Shown one piece after another: positions 1 through 8,777 of a stretch of 18,853 nt of DNA. Origin of the DNA: Actinomycetota bacterium (GTDB lineage: Bacteria > Actinomycetota > Humimicrobiia > Humimicrobiales > Humimicrobiaceae); the NCBI GenBank assembly GCA_003486795.1, contig DNFX01000102.1:1-18853 (forward strand), read 5' to 3'. The position numbers and the translations under genes are program-made. Numbering within the stretch: position 1 is the first letter of the stretch; every line of letters begins with the position of its first letter. Under the pieces are notes generated by a model. It worked only from the letters and a program-made list of their open reading frames with translations, was not told the DNA's origin and did no database searches.

Positions 1-148
1 AAGACGGGGTTTTTTCCTTGTGAAACGGACAGAGACCTGTAAAATTCTTTCCAGATTTTTTCAGGCTTACATAATTTGAAACAATGCTGATTATATCTGT
101 GTTATTTTTTAGTTCGGCTGCCTCGCCATCTTTTAATGATTTTGTCAT
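1..148 (-). CDS. dnaG: DNA primase DnaG, N-terminal fragment (5' end of gene)
   Basis: First 49 codons of primase, which makes RNA primers at the replication fork; the rest lies beyond the left edge. The translation reads [20 protein letters not shown] and then [12 protein letters not shown], the start of the CHC2-type zinc-binding domain. C40 and H43 are the first two metal ligands of that family. The ATG is fixed by context: the dgt stop codon TAA lies in the same frame one codon upstream (TAA-GAA-ATG), so no longer start is possible, and the 3-nt spacing implies translation coupled to dgt. Only a weak purine stretch (GGGAAATAG) upstream could act as ribosome binding site. dgt followed by dnaG is a common arrangement in actinobacteria and clostridia. 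Confidence 0.93.
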   Translation of the reverse strand, partial: MTKSLKDGEAAELKNNTDIISIVSNYVSLKKSGKNFTGLCPFHKEKTPS

Positions 149-151
149 TTC

Positions 152-1216
152 TTATCTAACTATTTCCCATTTCTCGGGTATGAATATCTCGGTAAACTTA
201 TTAAGTGCAAACCTGTCAGTCATATTTGCAATATAATCTCTTATAAGTATTACCCTTGTTGTGAAATCTATAGAATCCGGTGAGTCGGTATTCTGAAAAT
301 TAATATTGTTTTTAAGATTATAATCTTTCATGAAAGAATCGAAATTATCTATATAATATTCAAAAAGCTCTCTTAATATTTTTTCGGTCTTCCTTTCCTC
401 TATTTTTACAGGGCTTCTGAGATAAAGATTATCAAATAAAAAATCCCTTAGGCTAAACAATGAATCACTTATTTCAGAGCTGATTATTATATCTTCCCTG
501 TCAGTGCTTCTATTTACAATATCAAATACAATAGTATTTATTCGTTCCCTGTGAGTCCTTCCAAGTACTGAAATCTCCCTTGCAGGGAGATCGTTTTCTG
601 AGAAAATCCCTGCCCTTAGGGCATCATCTATGTCATGATTTATATAGGCTATTTTGTCAGACAGCCTGACTATTTTCCCTTCAAGAGTCTGTGGGATAAA
701 CTCACCTGAATGATTCTTTATTCCGTCAAGAACCTCATAAGTCAGGTTCAGTCCCCTTCCATTCTTTTCTATTTCCGTTACAACTCTTATACTTTGTTCA
801 TTATGAAGAAAATTTTGTTTCTGACCCAGTTTTTCCTTCGTGATTTCGTCAAGCACCTTTTCTCCTGCATGACCAAAAGGTGTATGTCCGAGATCATGGC
901 CAAGGGCAATAGCCTCCGTAAGCTCTTCATTCAAAAATAATGCTTTTGCTATTGTTCTGGATATCTGTGATACTTCCAGTGTATGGGTAAGCCTGTCTCT
1001 GTAGTGATCCCCCTCGGGGTTAAAAAAAACCTGTGTTTTATGCTTGAGACGTCTGAATGATTTGCAATGGATTATTCGATCCCTGTCTCTCTGAAAGCAT
1101 GTCCTTATTTCACACTCCGGCTCATTAACAGCTCTGCCTTTTGAGTGTGAGCTTAATGTAGCAAATCTGGACAGAAATTTTTTTTCATTATTCTCAAAGG
1201 TTTCCCTGATAGTCAT
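152..1216 (-). CDS. dgt: Deoxyguanosinetriphosphate triphosphohydrolase-like protein (HD domain)
   Basis: Cytoplasmic HD-superfamily enzyme that cleaves dNTPs to deoxynucleoside and tripolyphosphate, adjusting dNTP pools. In 354 residues the family pattern is clear: an N-terminal block with SKGRAVNE (residues 25-32) and RTCFQRDRDRIIH (38-50), FRRLKHKTQVF (54-64), and metal ligands H78 (RLTHT), H107-D108 (GHDLGHTPFGH) and D187 (RLSDKIAYINHD). Length fits the shorter Gram-positive and actinobacterial Dgt-like group rather than the ~500-residue E. coli type. The ATG at 1216 gives the usual N-terminus, but there is no clear Shine-Dalgarno sequence. It lies 142 nt downstream of ppdK and 3 nt before dnaG, so it is probably co-transcribed with dnaG. 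The exact nucleotide preference cannot be read from sequence. Confidence 0.93.
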   Translation of the reverse strand: MTIRETFENNEKKFLSRFATLSSHSKGRAVNEPECEIRTCFQRDRDRIIHCKSFRRLKHKTQVFFNPEGDHYRDRLTHTLEVSQISRTIAKALFLNEELTEAIALGHDLGHTPFGHAGEKVLDEITKEKLGQKQNFLHNEQSIRVVTEIEKNGRGLNLTYEVLDGIKNHSGEFIPQTLEGKIVRLSDKIAYINHDIDDALRAGIFSENDLPAREISVLGRTHRERINTIVFDIVNRSTDREDIIISSEISDSLFSLRDFLFDNLYLRSPVKIEERKTEKILRELFEYYIDNFDSFMKDYNLKNNINFQNTDSPDSIDFTTRVILIRDYIANMTDRFALNKFTEIFIPEKWEIVR

Positions 1217-1224
1217 TGAAATGT

Positions 1225-1280
1225 AAAAAGCAAAGTTAGATATTAATTAAATTATATAACTAATACCTAACTTTTGCTTT
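1225..1280 (-). promoter_or_regulatory. Inverted repeat between ppdK and dgt, terminator-like or regulatory
   Basis: Within the 142-nt gap, 1267-1280 and 1227-1239 are complementary over 13 bp with one bulged A (minus-strand RNA: AAAGCAAAAGUUAG ... CUAACUUUGC). The second arm runs into a U5 stretch ending about 9 nt before the dgt start codon. The 27-nt loop is long and the stem is mostly A-U, so termination would be weak. The loop contains a perfect TATAAT on the minus strand (1251-1256) without a good -35, so the arms could instead flank a dgt promoter. A second small perfect inverted repeat (AATACTG/CAGTATT, 1322-1328 and 1349-1355) lies just after the ppdK stop. Function is inferred from position only. 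Confidence 0.3.
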
Positions 1281-1358
1281 AATTTTGTTTAAAAAATTAC
1301 TTTAAAAACAAATTATCTGTTAATACTGAAAAGATTAAATTTATTTCCCAGTATTCTG

Positions 1359-3989
1359 TTAATTACTTTCTTCTTTTTTTATTGCAGCCTGTGCAGCAGC
1401 CAGTCTCGCTATAGGTACTCTGTAAGGTGAGCAGCTTACATAGTTAAGTCCCTGATTTGCACAGAATTCAACTGAGCTTGGCTCTCCACCGTGTTCGCCA
1501 CATATACCGACTTTAAGATCTTTTCTTACTGATTTGCCTTTCTCAAAAGCTATCTTTATAAGACTGCCTACACCCTTCTGATCAAGAACTGCAAACGGGT
1601 CTTTCTCAAGAATACCTTTTTTAAGATATTCAGGAAGAATCTTTCCGAAATCATCTCTTGAGAAACCAAATGTCAGCTGTGTAAGATCATTGGTACCAAA
1701 GCTGAAGAACTCAGCTTCAGTTGCAATTTCATCAGCAGTTATGCATGCTCTCGGAATCTCTATCATTGTTCCGACTTTGTATTCAAATTTAACATTATTT
1801 TCTTTCATAACCGTTTCTGCAATTCCGACAATCTGCTGTTTAAGTATTCTTACTTCATTTACAATTCCTACAACCGGAATCATAACTTCTGGTAAAACAG
1901 CTTTCCCTTCCTTTACAAGTTCAGCAGTAGCTTCAAAAATTGCCCTTGCCTGCATGTCACATATTTCAGGATAAGTTATTGAAAGTCTGCACCCTCTGTG
2001 CCCTAGCATAGGATTTATTTCATGGAGAGAAACTATTGTTGCTTTCATATCTTCATAAGACATCCCAAGTTCTTTGGCTATTTCTCTTATATCATCTTCT
2101 TCAGTAGGAAGAAATTCATGCAGCGGAGGATCGAGCAGCCTGATTGTTACAGGCAGTCCGTTCATAACCCTGAAAAGACCTATAAAGTCTTCTTTCTGCA
2201 TTGGAAGAAGTTTTGCCAGTGCTTTTTTTCTTCCTTCAACATCTCTTGCCGCAATCATTTCTCTCATAGCTTTGATTCTTACGCCTTCAAAGAACATATG
2301 CTCTGTTCTGCAGAGACCTATACCTTCAGCACCAAATTTTTTGGCAACTTCGGCATCTTTGGGAGTATCAGCATTGGTTCTTACTCCGAGTTTTCTGAAC
2401 TGGTCTACCCATTCCATGAACAATTCAAAATTACCTGATATTTCAGGATCAACCGTGGAGATTTGTCCAAGAAAAACTTCGCCTGTAGAACCATCAAGAG
2501 TTATCCAGTCTCCTTTTTTGACTTTTACGTCTTTAACTGTGAAATACTGTTCATTTTCAAAAACTTTGATTGATTCACAGCCGGCAACACAGCATTTTCC
2601 CATTCCCCTTGCAACAACAGCAGCATGGGAAGTCATTCCACCTCTTGCTGTCAGAATACCTTGTGCCACTGCCATACCCTGAATATCTTCTGGTGAAGTT
2701 TCAGTTCTTACCAGTACAACTTTATCAAGCTCTGATTCCTGTACAGCTGTTTCTGCGTCAAAAACAACTTTTCCAACTGCAGCACCAGGTGAAGCCGGAA
2801 GACCTTTTGCTATAAGCTTTCCTTTTTCTTTTGCCTTGGAATCAAGCTGTTTGTGAAGAAGCTGATTTAACTGATCAGGCGCAACTCTCATGACTGCAGT
2901 TTTCTTATCAATCAATTTTTCATTTACCATATCAACAGCAATCTGAAGTGCAGCAGCAGCAGTTCTCTTCCCTGTTCTGGTCTGAAGCATATACAATCTG
3001 CCTTCCTGGAAAGTGAATTCCATATCCTGCATATCCTTGTAATGAAGTTCCAGTTTCTTGAAAATGTCCATTAACTGGTTATATATTTCTGGCATTTCCT
3101 TATGCAGCTGGTCAAGGTCTTTTGGTGTCCTTATTCCTGCAACAACATCCTCGCCCTGGGCATTTGTAAGATATTCACCGTAAACTTTTTTCTCACCTGT
3201 AGATGGATTTCTGGTAAATGCAACGCCTGTTCCCGAATTATCGCCCATGTTTCCAAAAACCATAGCCTGGATATTTACACCGGTTCCAAGATTATGAGGT
3301 ATATCATGAAGATTCCTATAGGTTATCGCTCTTTTATTATTCCATGATTTAAAAACAGCATTTATAGCCATCTTCATCTGTTCGAATGAATCCTGAGGAA
3401 ATTCCTGGCCAACTGCTTTTTTAATTAAAGCTTTGTAATCTGCAACAAGTTCTTCAAGATCTTCAGCATTAAGTTCAGTATCAAGCTTTACATTCTTTTT
3501 ATCTTTAATTCGCTGAATAGCTTCTTCAAATTTGGTATGCTCCACTTCCATTACAACATTACCGAACATCTGGATAAATCTTCTGTAGGAATCCATACCA
3601 AACCTTTTGTTACCGGTTTTCTTTATAAGTCCCTGTACAGTTTTATCATTAAGACCAAGGTTAAGAATAGTGTCCATCATGCCTGGCATGGAAAAAGCAG
3701 AACCTGATCTTACAGAAACAAGAAGAGGATCTGACTCATCACCAAACTTATAGCCAACTTCTTTTTCAAGTCTTTTAAGATTTTCAGTTATCTGGTCAAG
3801 CAGCCCTTCAGGCCATTTCTGTCCTATTTCGTAATAAAGATTGCATGCTTCAGTTGTGATAGTGAAGCCGGGAGGAACAGGTAGACCGATATTTGTCATT
3901 TCTGACAGATTGGCGCCTTTACCACCCAAAAGATTTTTCATATCTTTGGTACCTTCCCCAAAGAAATATACATATTTTTTCTGTGTCAT
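1359..3989 (-). CDS. ppdK: Pyruvate, phosphate dikinase
   Basis: Interconverts pyruvate + ATP + phosphate and PEP + AMP + pyrophosphate; in anaerobes it often runs in glycolysis with pyrophosphate or supplies PEP. At 876 residues it is full length. Order: N-terminal ATP-grasp nucleotide-binding domain ([12 protein letters not shown] from residue 20, GFTITTEAC 41-49), the swivelling phosphohistidine domain with [15 protein letters not shown] (450-464; H455 is the phosphorylated histidine, the same number as in the Clostridium symbiosum enzyme), and a C-terminal PEP/pyruvate TIM barrel with [18 protein letters not shown] and CGEHGG (C830 is the expected acid/base cysteine). The ATG is preceded by AAAGG at 7 nt. 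It follows glyS by 56 nt, with no ccpN or PPDK-regulator gene between them, unlike many clostridia. Confidence 0.97.
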   Translation of the reverse strand: MTQKKYVYFFGEGTKDMKNLLGGKGANLSEMTNIGLPVPPGFTITTEACNLYYEIGQKWPEGLLDQITENLKRLEKEVGYKFGDESDPLLVSVRSGSAFSMPGMMDTILNLGLNDKTVQGLIKKTGNKRFGMDSYRRFIQMFGNVVMEVEHTKFEEAIQRIKDKKNVKLDTELNAEDLEELVADYKALIKKAVGQEFPQDSFEQMKMAINAVFKSWNNKRAITYRNLHDIPHNLGTGVNIQAMVFGNMGDNSGTGVAFTRNPSTGEKKVYGEYLTNAQGEDVVAGIRTPKDLDQLHKEMPEIYNQLMDIFKKLELHYKDMQDMEFTFQEGRLYMLQTRTGKRTAAAALQIAVDMVNEKLIDKKTAVMRVAPDQLNQLLHKQLDSKAKEKGKLIAKGLPASPGAAVGKVVFDAETAVQESELDKVVLVRTETSPEDIQGMAVAQGILTARGGMTSHAAVVARGMGKCCVAGCESIKVFENEQYFTVKDVKVKKGDWITLDGSTGEVFLGQISTVDPEISGNFELFMEWVDQFRKLGVRTNADTPKDAEVAKKFGAEGIGLCRTEHMFFEGVRIKAMREMIAARDVEGRKKALAKLLPMQKEDFIGLFRVMNGLPVTIRLLDPPLHEFLPTEEDDIREIAKELGMSYEDMKATIVSLHEINPMLGHRGCRLSITYPEICDMQARAIFEATAELVKEGKAVLPEVMIPVVGIVNEVRILKQQIVGIAETVMKENNVKFEYKVGTMIEIPRACITADEIATEAEFFSFGTNDLTQLTFGFSRDDFGKILPEYLKKGILEKDPFAVLDQKGVGSLIKIAFEKGKSVRKDLKVGICGEHGGEPSSVEFCANQGLNYVSCSPYRVPIARLAAAQAAIKKEESN

Positions 3990-4016
3990 TTTACAGCCTT
4001 TCTTCCCAATAAGATT

Positions 4017-4033
4017 TGAATTTAAAAAATTCA
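4017..4033. repeat. Perfect 7-bp inverted repeat in the glyS-ppdK spacer
   Basis: TGAATTT-AAA-AAATTCA (7-bp arms, 3-nt centre) lies midway between the glyS stop and the ppdK ribosome binding site. No U-run follows on the minus strand, so it is not a standard terminator. It could be a small mRNA hairpin, a protein site, or chance in A/T-rich DNA. Confidence 0.35.
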
Positions 4034-4045
4034 GTTTTATTATTT

Positions 4046-6154
4046 TTAAATTGTTATAACAGAAAAGTCAGCAATATCCAGATATAGTTCAAGTATTTTT
4101 CCAACAAGGCTAATCCTGTTATTCCTGACTGATTCATCTTTGTCCATAACCAGAACTTCATCAAAAAATCTGTCAATAGTCTTTCTGAATCTGATAATTT
4201 CCCTGACAGATTCTTCATATCTGCCTGACAGATTATTATTTTTTATTTTATCTCTTTTTTCAATAAATTCTTCATAAAGAGACTTTTCAGATTTTTCTGC
4301 CAGAAGTTCTTCTTTAATATCATAAAATTGTTTATTCTTTGTAATATTCTTGCACCTTATCATAGGTGTGACGATGTCTTCAAAAAGTCCTTCGAGAATA
4401 ATCTTTTCAATTGCATCATATCTTTTTGTTATTTCTTTTACTGATCTGCATCCCGAGCCGATTATAGCGTCTATTATATCAGATCTTTTCTGTTCTTTTT
4501 CATAAAGGAATTTGAGCCTTGCAGCAATAAATGAAAAGATTTCTTCCGATTTTCTTTCAGAATCCTGTTTTATGCAAATATCAAAAACACTATAAAGACT
4601 GATACAGAAATCGATGATATTTCCAAGATCGATATCAAGATTTCTGTCAGTCAGGGACTGGACAATGCCGGTAGCTCTTCTTCTCAGTGCAAAGGGATCT
4701 TCAGAGCCAGAAGGAATATTCCCTGCCAGAAACATTCCAGTGATTGTATCAAGTTTATCTGCAAGGGAAAGAACCGTCCCCGTAAGAGTTTGCGGAAGTA
4801 TATCACCATAAAATCTTGGAAGATAATGTTCAAAGATAGCTTCACTAACTTCAGTTTCCTCTTTTCTTTCTCTGGCATACTCTCTTCCTACAACACCCTG
4901 TAATTCCGGAAATTCTACAACCAGTTTGGTAACCAGATCAGTTTTACATAAATGTGAAGCCCTTATGCAGTCAGCTTCCAGTTTTTTATCCACATTAAAG
5001 CTATGCTGTTTTAATTCATTTAAAATACATGTACATATCTTTTCAAGTCTCTGCTGTTTGTCAAAAATTGTACCAAGACCGGAATAAAATATAACTCCTT
5101 TAAGTTTTTCTACCCAGTTTTCCCATGAAAGCTTCCTGTCCTCAGAATAAAAGAAAGAAGCATCTGAGAGTCTTGCCTTCAGTACTCTTTCATTTCCTTT
5201 TATAATACTGTTGTCTCTGTCTTCAGTCCCATTCTGAACAACTGCAAACTTCGGGATGATTTTCCCATCAATACTTTTTACGGCAAAATACCTCTGGTGA
5301 TATTCTATAGCTTTGATAAGTATTTCATCCGGAAGGACAAGAAAACTCTCCGGAAAACTTCCAAGAAGAACATTCGGAATTTCAACAAGATTTACTATCT
5401 CATCAAGAAGTTCTTCGTTTACTATTACTTTAAGTTTTTTTTCATTTTCATTTTCAATTTTTCTGATTTTTCCAAGTATGATTCCCCTTCTTTTTTCTTT
5501 ATCCAGTATTACACTCCCATTATTTTCAAGAAAATCAATATAATTATCAGCATTTTTCACTTTCAGTTTTCCTGCTGAAAGTGTCCTGTGCCCGAAAGTG
5601 AAATCAGAACTTTCAATACTTTCTATTCTGACCTTTATTATATCTTCACCAAAAACAGCCAGTATCCACCTAATAGGCCTTGCAAATTTTACCTGCCAGT
5701 CCGCCCATGTCATCTGTACCGAAAATGTTATGGAATTCAGAATATCAGCAAGTAAGCCCGGCAGTATCTTGTTTGTTTCTTCTTCTTTTTCAAATATTTT
5801 TTTGCAAAGGTACTGACCTCTTTCAGTATCAGTAAATTCAAGATCTTCTATTTTTATATTAAGACTTTTTGCAAAACCTATTGCTGCCTGGTTCGGATTT
5901 CCATCACTGTCAAAAGCGATTTTTCTGGGTGGCCCCATAACCATTTTTTCTGAAGGACTCTGAAAAACATTAAGACCTTCTACTAAAGCAACCAGTCTTC
6001 TTGGTGTCCCGTAAGTTTTTATATTTTTGAAATCTATCCTGTTTTTAGAAAACTTTTCAATAGTATTTTTTTCAAGAGACAGAATACCTTCATTAATACA
6101 TGATGAAGGCAGTTCCTCAGTTCCGATTTCAAAAAGTAAGTTTTTAGTCTCCAT
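4046..6154 (-). CDS. glyS: Glycyl-tRNA synthetase beta subunit
   Basis: Beta chain of the two-subunit glycyl-tRNA synthetase; it binds tRNA(Gly) while GlyQ carries the aminoacylation site. The 702 residues match the family length. Recognisable blocks in order: [15 protein letters not shown] near the N-terminus, [87 protein letters not shown], and an HD-like region with [20 protein letters not shown] and [16 protein letters not shown]. The C-terminal part is the helical anticodon-binding region. The ATG lies 11 nt inside the end of glyQ, so the subunits are translationally coupled, as usual for this pair. Only a purine stretch without a core GGAG precedes it. Confidence 0.97.
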   Translation of the reverse strand: METKNLLFEIGTEELPSSCINEGILSLEKNTIEKFSKNRIDFKNIKTYGTPRRLVALVEGLNVFQSPSEKMVMGPPRKIAFDSDGNPNQAAIGFAKSLNIKIEDLEFTDTERGQYLCKKIFEKEEETNKILPGLLADILNSITFSVQMTWADWQVKFARPIRWILAVFGEDIIKVRIESIESSDFTFGHRTLSAGKLKVKNADNYIDFLENNGSVILDKEKRRGIILGKIRKIENENEKKLKVIVNEELLDEIVNLVEIPNVLLGSFPESFLVLPDEILIKAIEYHQRYFAVKSIDGKIIPKFAVVQNGTEDRDNSIIKGNERVLKARLSDASFFYSEDRKLSWENWVEKLKGVIFYSGLGTIFDKQQRLEKICTCILNELKQHSFNVDKKLEADCIRASHLCKTDLVTKLVVEFPELQGVVGREYARERKEETEVSEAIFEHYLPRFYGDILPQTLTGTVLSLADKLDTITGMFLAGNIPSGSEDPFALRRRATGIVQSLTDRNLDIDLGNIIDFCISLYSVFDICIKQDSERKSEEIFSFIAARLKFLYEKEQKRSDIIDAIIGSGCRSVKEITKRYDAIEKIILEGLFEDIVTPMIRCKNITKNKQFYDIKEELLAEKSEKSLYEEFIEKRDKIKNNNLSGRYEESVREIIRFRKTIDRFFDEVLVMDKDESVRNNRISLVGKILELYLDIADFSVITI

Positions 6155-7028
6155 TTTTTTCTTTCTTTAAAAGAGGAAAACCCAGCTGTTCCCTTTGGTT
6201 AATATATGCAGCACAAAGCGACTTGGCTATATTCCTTACTCTTGCTATATAAGAGGTTCTTTCTGAAACACTTATAGCTTCCCTTGCATCAAGCAGATTA
6301 AACACATGAGAACATTTAAGCACATATTCACATGCAACATAAACAAGATCTCTTTTTAATGCATTTAAAAATTCCTTCTCAAATTTATTGAAAAGATCCT
6401 GCAGCATTTCTATATCTGCAACTTCAAAATTATATACTGACCATTGTTTCTCAGATTCAAGATGAACATCTGCATATGTTATACCTTTTGTCCATGCAAG
6501 ATCCCAGAAGCTATCTTTGTCCTGCAGATACATGGCTATTCTTTCAAGTCCGTAAGTAAGTTCTGCGCATACAGGCTTAAGTGAAATTCCACCCATCTGC
6601 TGAAAATAGGTAAATTGTGTTATTTCCATTCCGTCAGCCCAGACTTCCCATCCAAGGCCTGCTGCTCCTATGGTAGGAGAAGCCCAGTCATCTTCCACAA
6701 ATCTGATATCATGGTTTTTAAGATCAATACCAAGACTTGAAAGTGAGCCGAGATAAAGGTCTATTACATCATCAGGGGAAGGCTTTAGAAGCACCTGAAA
6801 CTGATAATAATACTGTGTCCTGAATGGATTTTCTCCATACCTGCCGTCAGTTGGTCTTCTGGAAGGTTCTACATATGCAACTTTCCACGGTTCAGGACCA
6901 AGACATCTTAGAAAAGTATCAGGGTTAAATGTTCCTGCTCCTTTTTCAAGATCCATCGGTTGTTTTATGATACAGCCTTTTGAAGACCAGTATTTTTGTA
7001 AATTAAATATAATTTCCTGAAAATCCAT
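6144..7028 (-). CDS. glyQ: Glycyl-tRNA synthetase alpha subunit
   Basis: Catalytic class II chain of glycyl-tRNA synthetase; with GlyS it charges tRNA(Gly). Full length at 294 residues. The N-terminus [14 protein letters not shown] is the standard family start, followed by [19 protein letters not shown], the motif 2 region [47 protein letters not shown] and [14 protein letters not shown]. The ATG has no Shine-Dalgarno sequence: the bases before it (AATAAACACTT) lie directly below a strong -10/-35 pair at 7037-7065, so the mRNA appears to start within 1-3 nt of the ATG. A T-box leader, common before glyQS in Firmicutes, is absent: the gap to recO is only 104 nt. Confidence 0.97.
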   Translation of the reverse strand: MDFQEIIFNLQKYWSSKGCIIKQPMDLEKGAGTFNPDTFLRCLGPEPWKVAYVEPSRRPTDGRYGENPFRTQYYYQFQVLLKPSPDDVIDLYLGSLSSLGIDLKNHDIRFVEDDWASPTIGAAGLGWEVWADGMEITQFTYFQQMGGISLKPVCAELTYGLERIAMYLQDKDSFWDLAWTKGITYADVHLESEKQWSVYNFEVADIEMLQDLFNKFEKEFLNALKRDLVYVACEYVLKCSHVFNLLDAREAISVSERTSYIARVRNIAKSLCAAYINQREQLGFPLLKKEKNGD

Positions 7029-7036
7029 AAGTGTTT

Positions 7037-7065
7037 ATTTTAATAATTATTAAAGTTATAGTCAA
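7037..7065 (-). promoter_or_regulatory. Sigma70-type promoter of glyQS, leaderless type
   Basis: On the minus strand TTGACT (7060-7065), a 17-bp spacer, and TAAAAT (7037-7042): five of six matches in each hexamer with ideal spacing. A start 6-8 nt below the -10 falls around 7029-7031, at or just before the glyQ ATG (7026-7028). The absence of a ribosome binding site agrees with leaderless initiation. The tandem A/T repeat just upstream (7066-7093) sits where an UP element would lie. Confidence 0.7.
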
Positions 7066-7093
7066 TTTGAAATTTTTCTTTTGAAATTTTTCT
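7066..7093. repeat. Two exact tandem copies of a 14-bp A/T-rich unit upstream of the glyQ -35
   Basis: The unit reads AGAAAAATTTCAAA on the minus strand and occurs twice without mismatch, abutting the -35 hexamer. Upstream of it TTTTCAAAG partly resembles a third copy. The A-tracts and their position resemble an RNA polymerase alpha-subunit UP element. Simple slippage duplication is the alternative. Confidence 0.65.
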
Positions 7094-7132
7094 CTTTGAA
7101 AAGATAAATATTCCTTCACTTAAAATTCCGGA

Positions 7133-7972
7133 TTAAACAATATTTTTATGTATTTTTTTCAGGTACGCAGGGCTTAGAAGAGCTATTTCGGAATGAAATG
7201 AAACATATTCAGTCATCAAATCCAGCAATTTTGACGAAGTTTTATAATTTACAACAAAATTTTCCAAATCTTCAAGATGGCATTGAAAAAGACCGGCAAA
7301 CAAAGATGCCTCTGCTGAATTTAAAAATATTACACTCTTTTTATCCAAAGAACAGTTTCTGCATACTGTACCACCATATTTTACAGAAAAAAATATTTTA
7401 TCTACCCTGTTACCTATATTCTCAATAACTTCGTATTTTATGTGTTTATTATCTCTTTCTTCCGTGTTTTTTTTCATAATTTCCCTGCCGCATACTGTAC
7501 AGCAGCTTAGCATTGGAGAAAAACCCATTATTTTTGAAAAATTAATCATGAAAAAAACAAGAAGCATCTGCAGGGAAACTTCATCATTAATCTCAGTATT
7601 ATTTATTTTCTTAATTAAAAGATAGGTCAGCCTGAAAAGATTATGGGATGATGTTTTCTCAGACTGCGTTTTTAATAATATTTCAGATATCATCTGAGTA
7701 TAGTTAAATTTAAAAAAATCTCCTGAAATACTACTGAATATTTCGATAATTTCTGCCTGGCTTATAATATCAAGTGTTTTACCCTGGGAAAATTCACAGT
7801 CTATAACATTATAAAGTTCAAGCCTGCCTGAAAATTTGCTCTTCATATTAAAAGCTCCCTTGGCTACTGCGCTTATCAGGCCTGAATCAGGAGTAAATAT
7901 TTTAACAATTTTGTCTGCTTCCCCGAGACGATAAGATTTAATAACAAGACCTTTTGCCTTATATGTTGGCAT
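7133..7972 (-). CDS. recO: DNA repair protein RecO
   Basis: RecFOR-pathway mediator that helps load RecA on SSB-coated single-stranded DNA and anneals strands. The 279 residues carry the N-terminal OB-fold start (TYKAKGLVIKSYRLGEADKI, then FTPDSGLISAVAKGA) and a C-terminal helical part with a zinc site: C158-x2-C161 and C204-x2-C207 (C157 is also cysteine). The middle diverges, as is usual for RecO. The ATG is preceded by an A/T stretch without a ribosome binding site, and a -35/-10 pair at 7984-8013 would place the transcript start about 5 nt before the ATG. It follows deoC by 30 nt; the era-recO-glyQS order is conserved, although deoC intervenes here. Confidence 0.93.
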   Translation of the reverse strand: MPTYKAKGLVIKSYRLGEADKIVKIFTPDSGLISAVAKGAFNMKSKFSGRLELYNVIDCEFSQGKTLDIISQAEIIEIFSSISGDFFKFNYTQMISEILLKTQSEKTSSHNLFRLTYLLIKKINNTEINDEVSLQMLLVFFMINFSKIMGFSPMLSCCTVCGREIMKKNTEERDNKHIKYEVIENIGNRVDKIFFSVKYGGTVCRNCSLDKKSVIFLNSAEASLFAGLFQCHLEDLENFVVNYKTSSKLLDLMTEYVSFHSEIALLSPAYLKKIHKNIV

Positions 7973-7983
7973 ATAACAATTTT

Positions 7984-8013
7984 ATAATATTATTTTTAAA
8001 AACTACTTGTCAA
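7984..8013 (-). promoter_or_regulatory. Candidate promoter of recO with very short leader
   Basis: Minus strand: consensus TTGACA (8008-8013) inside the last codons of deoC, an 18-bp spacer, then TATTAT (7984-7989, five of six matches). The predicted start lies near 7977, about 5 nt before the recO ATG at 7972, which has no Shine-Dalgarno sequence. The -35 also encodes part of DeoC's terminal Phe-Asp-Lys, so chance is possible. Confidence 0.45.
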
Positions 8014-8713
8014 AAAGCTCGATATATTCATCCATTATTTCAATTGCCGCACTAGTACCGATCCTTGTAGCTCCTGCATCTATGAGAGCCTGTGCATCTT
8101 TGAAGGTTCTTATTCCGCCTGATGCTTTTACTCCTATATTTCTTGTAACTATTTCTCTTATGAGCCTGATATCATCAAGCTCCACACCTCTGGTTCCGTA
8201 ACCTGTAGATGTCTGTATGAAGTCAGCACCTATGTCTTCAACAATTTTGCATACTTTTTTAATCTCATCTTTTAAAAGATTCCCCGTTTCAATAATGACT
8301 TTAATATTTATATGCTTGTTGTACTCAGCCATCTGTTCACGCCTTATGACATTAATGATTATAAGCAGCTCTTTTTCAAGAAAAACAAAGTTTCCGCTTT
8401 TAAGTGCACCTATATTTATCATTACGTCAATTTCATCAGCTCCTTTTTTGACGCAGTCTTTGGCTTCAAATACCTTTGTTTCCGTAGAGTTGACTCCCAG
8501 CGGAAAACCGACTACTGAGCATACCTTTACATCTGTATCTGCAAGAAATCTCCGGGCAATAGTTATCATACACGGATTTACGCAGAGACTTGCAAAATGA
8601 TATTTTCTCGATTTGAGGCACAGACTTTCGATTTCCTTTACAGTCGCAACAGGTTTAAGGTAAGTAAGATCAATTGTCTTTGCCAGTTGTTCTCTAGTTA
8701 ACGTAATAATCAC
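8003..8713 (-). CDS. deoC: Deoxyribose-phosphate aldolase
   Basis: Class I aldolase that splits 2-deoxyribose-5-phosphate into acetaldehyde and glyceraldehyde-3-phosphate in deoxynucleoside breakdown. Family motifs: TIDLTYLKP near the N-terminus, VVGFPLGVNSTETKVFEA, ADEIDVMINIGALKSG (catalytic D96), IKVIIETGNL (K139) and GVKASGGIRTF with the Schiff-base lysine K196; 236 residues when counted from the GTG at 8713. The start is uncertain. GTG at 8713 has GAAAGG 4 nt upstream, while an in-frame TTG at 8725 would add four residues but has no ribosome binding site. An ATG at 8727-8729 is out of frame and ends after 11 codons. A salvage aldolase between era and recO is unusual: Firmicutes often have cytidine deaminase (cdd) near era, so a nucleoside-salvage gene near this position has precedent. 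Confidence 0.93.
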   Translation of the reverse strand: MIITLTREQLAKTIDLTYLKPVATVKEIESLCLKSRKYHFASLCVNPCMITIARRFLADTDVKVCSVVGFPLGVNSTETKVFEAKDCVKKGADEIDVMINIGALKSGNFVFLEKELLIIINVIRREQMAEYNKHINIKVIIETGNLLKDEIKKVCKIVEDIGADFIQTSTGYGTRGVELDDIRLIREIVTRNIGVKASGGIRTFKDAQALIDAGATRIGTSAAIEIMDEYIELFDK

Positions 8714-8738
8714 CGAACCTTTCAAACATAATAAAAAT

Positions 8739-8756
8739 AATATTAATAATATTAAT
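8739..8756. repeat. Two tandem copies of a 9-bp A/T unit in the era-deoC spacer
   Basis: AATATTAAT occurs twice in exact tandem within the 52-nt gap. It overlaps a poor promoter-like pair on the minus strand (TTGTTA at 8766-8771 and TATTAA at 8743-8748, 17-bp spacer). Low complexity means this may be chance. Confidence 0.4.
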
Positions 8757-8777
8757 GTGTTCTATTAACAAGATAGG

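Noticed and set aside
2074..2682. 202-codon open frame on the plus strand inside ppdK
   Set aside because: It is antisense to highly conserved ppdK codons, the product is a low-complexity Ser/Leu-rich string without a domain, and there is no ribosome binding site context. It is a shadow of the real gene.
7029..7132. T-box riboswitch before glyQS
   Set aside because: The gap to recO is only 104 nt and is mostly A/T, with no stem I-like structure, no antiterminator bulge motif and no terminator hairpin; the promoter lies at the ATG.
8694..8729. 11-codon open frame starting at the ATG in front of deoC as a leader peptide
   Set aside because: It overlaps the deoC start region out of frame, has no ribosome binding site and no runs of regulatory codons. 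The best reading is a chance ATG.
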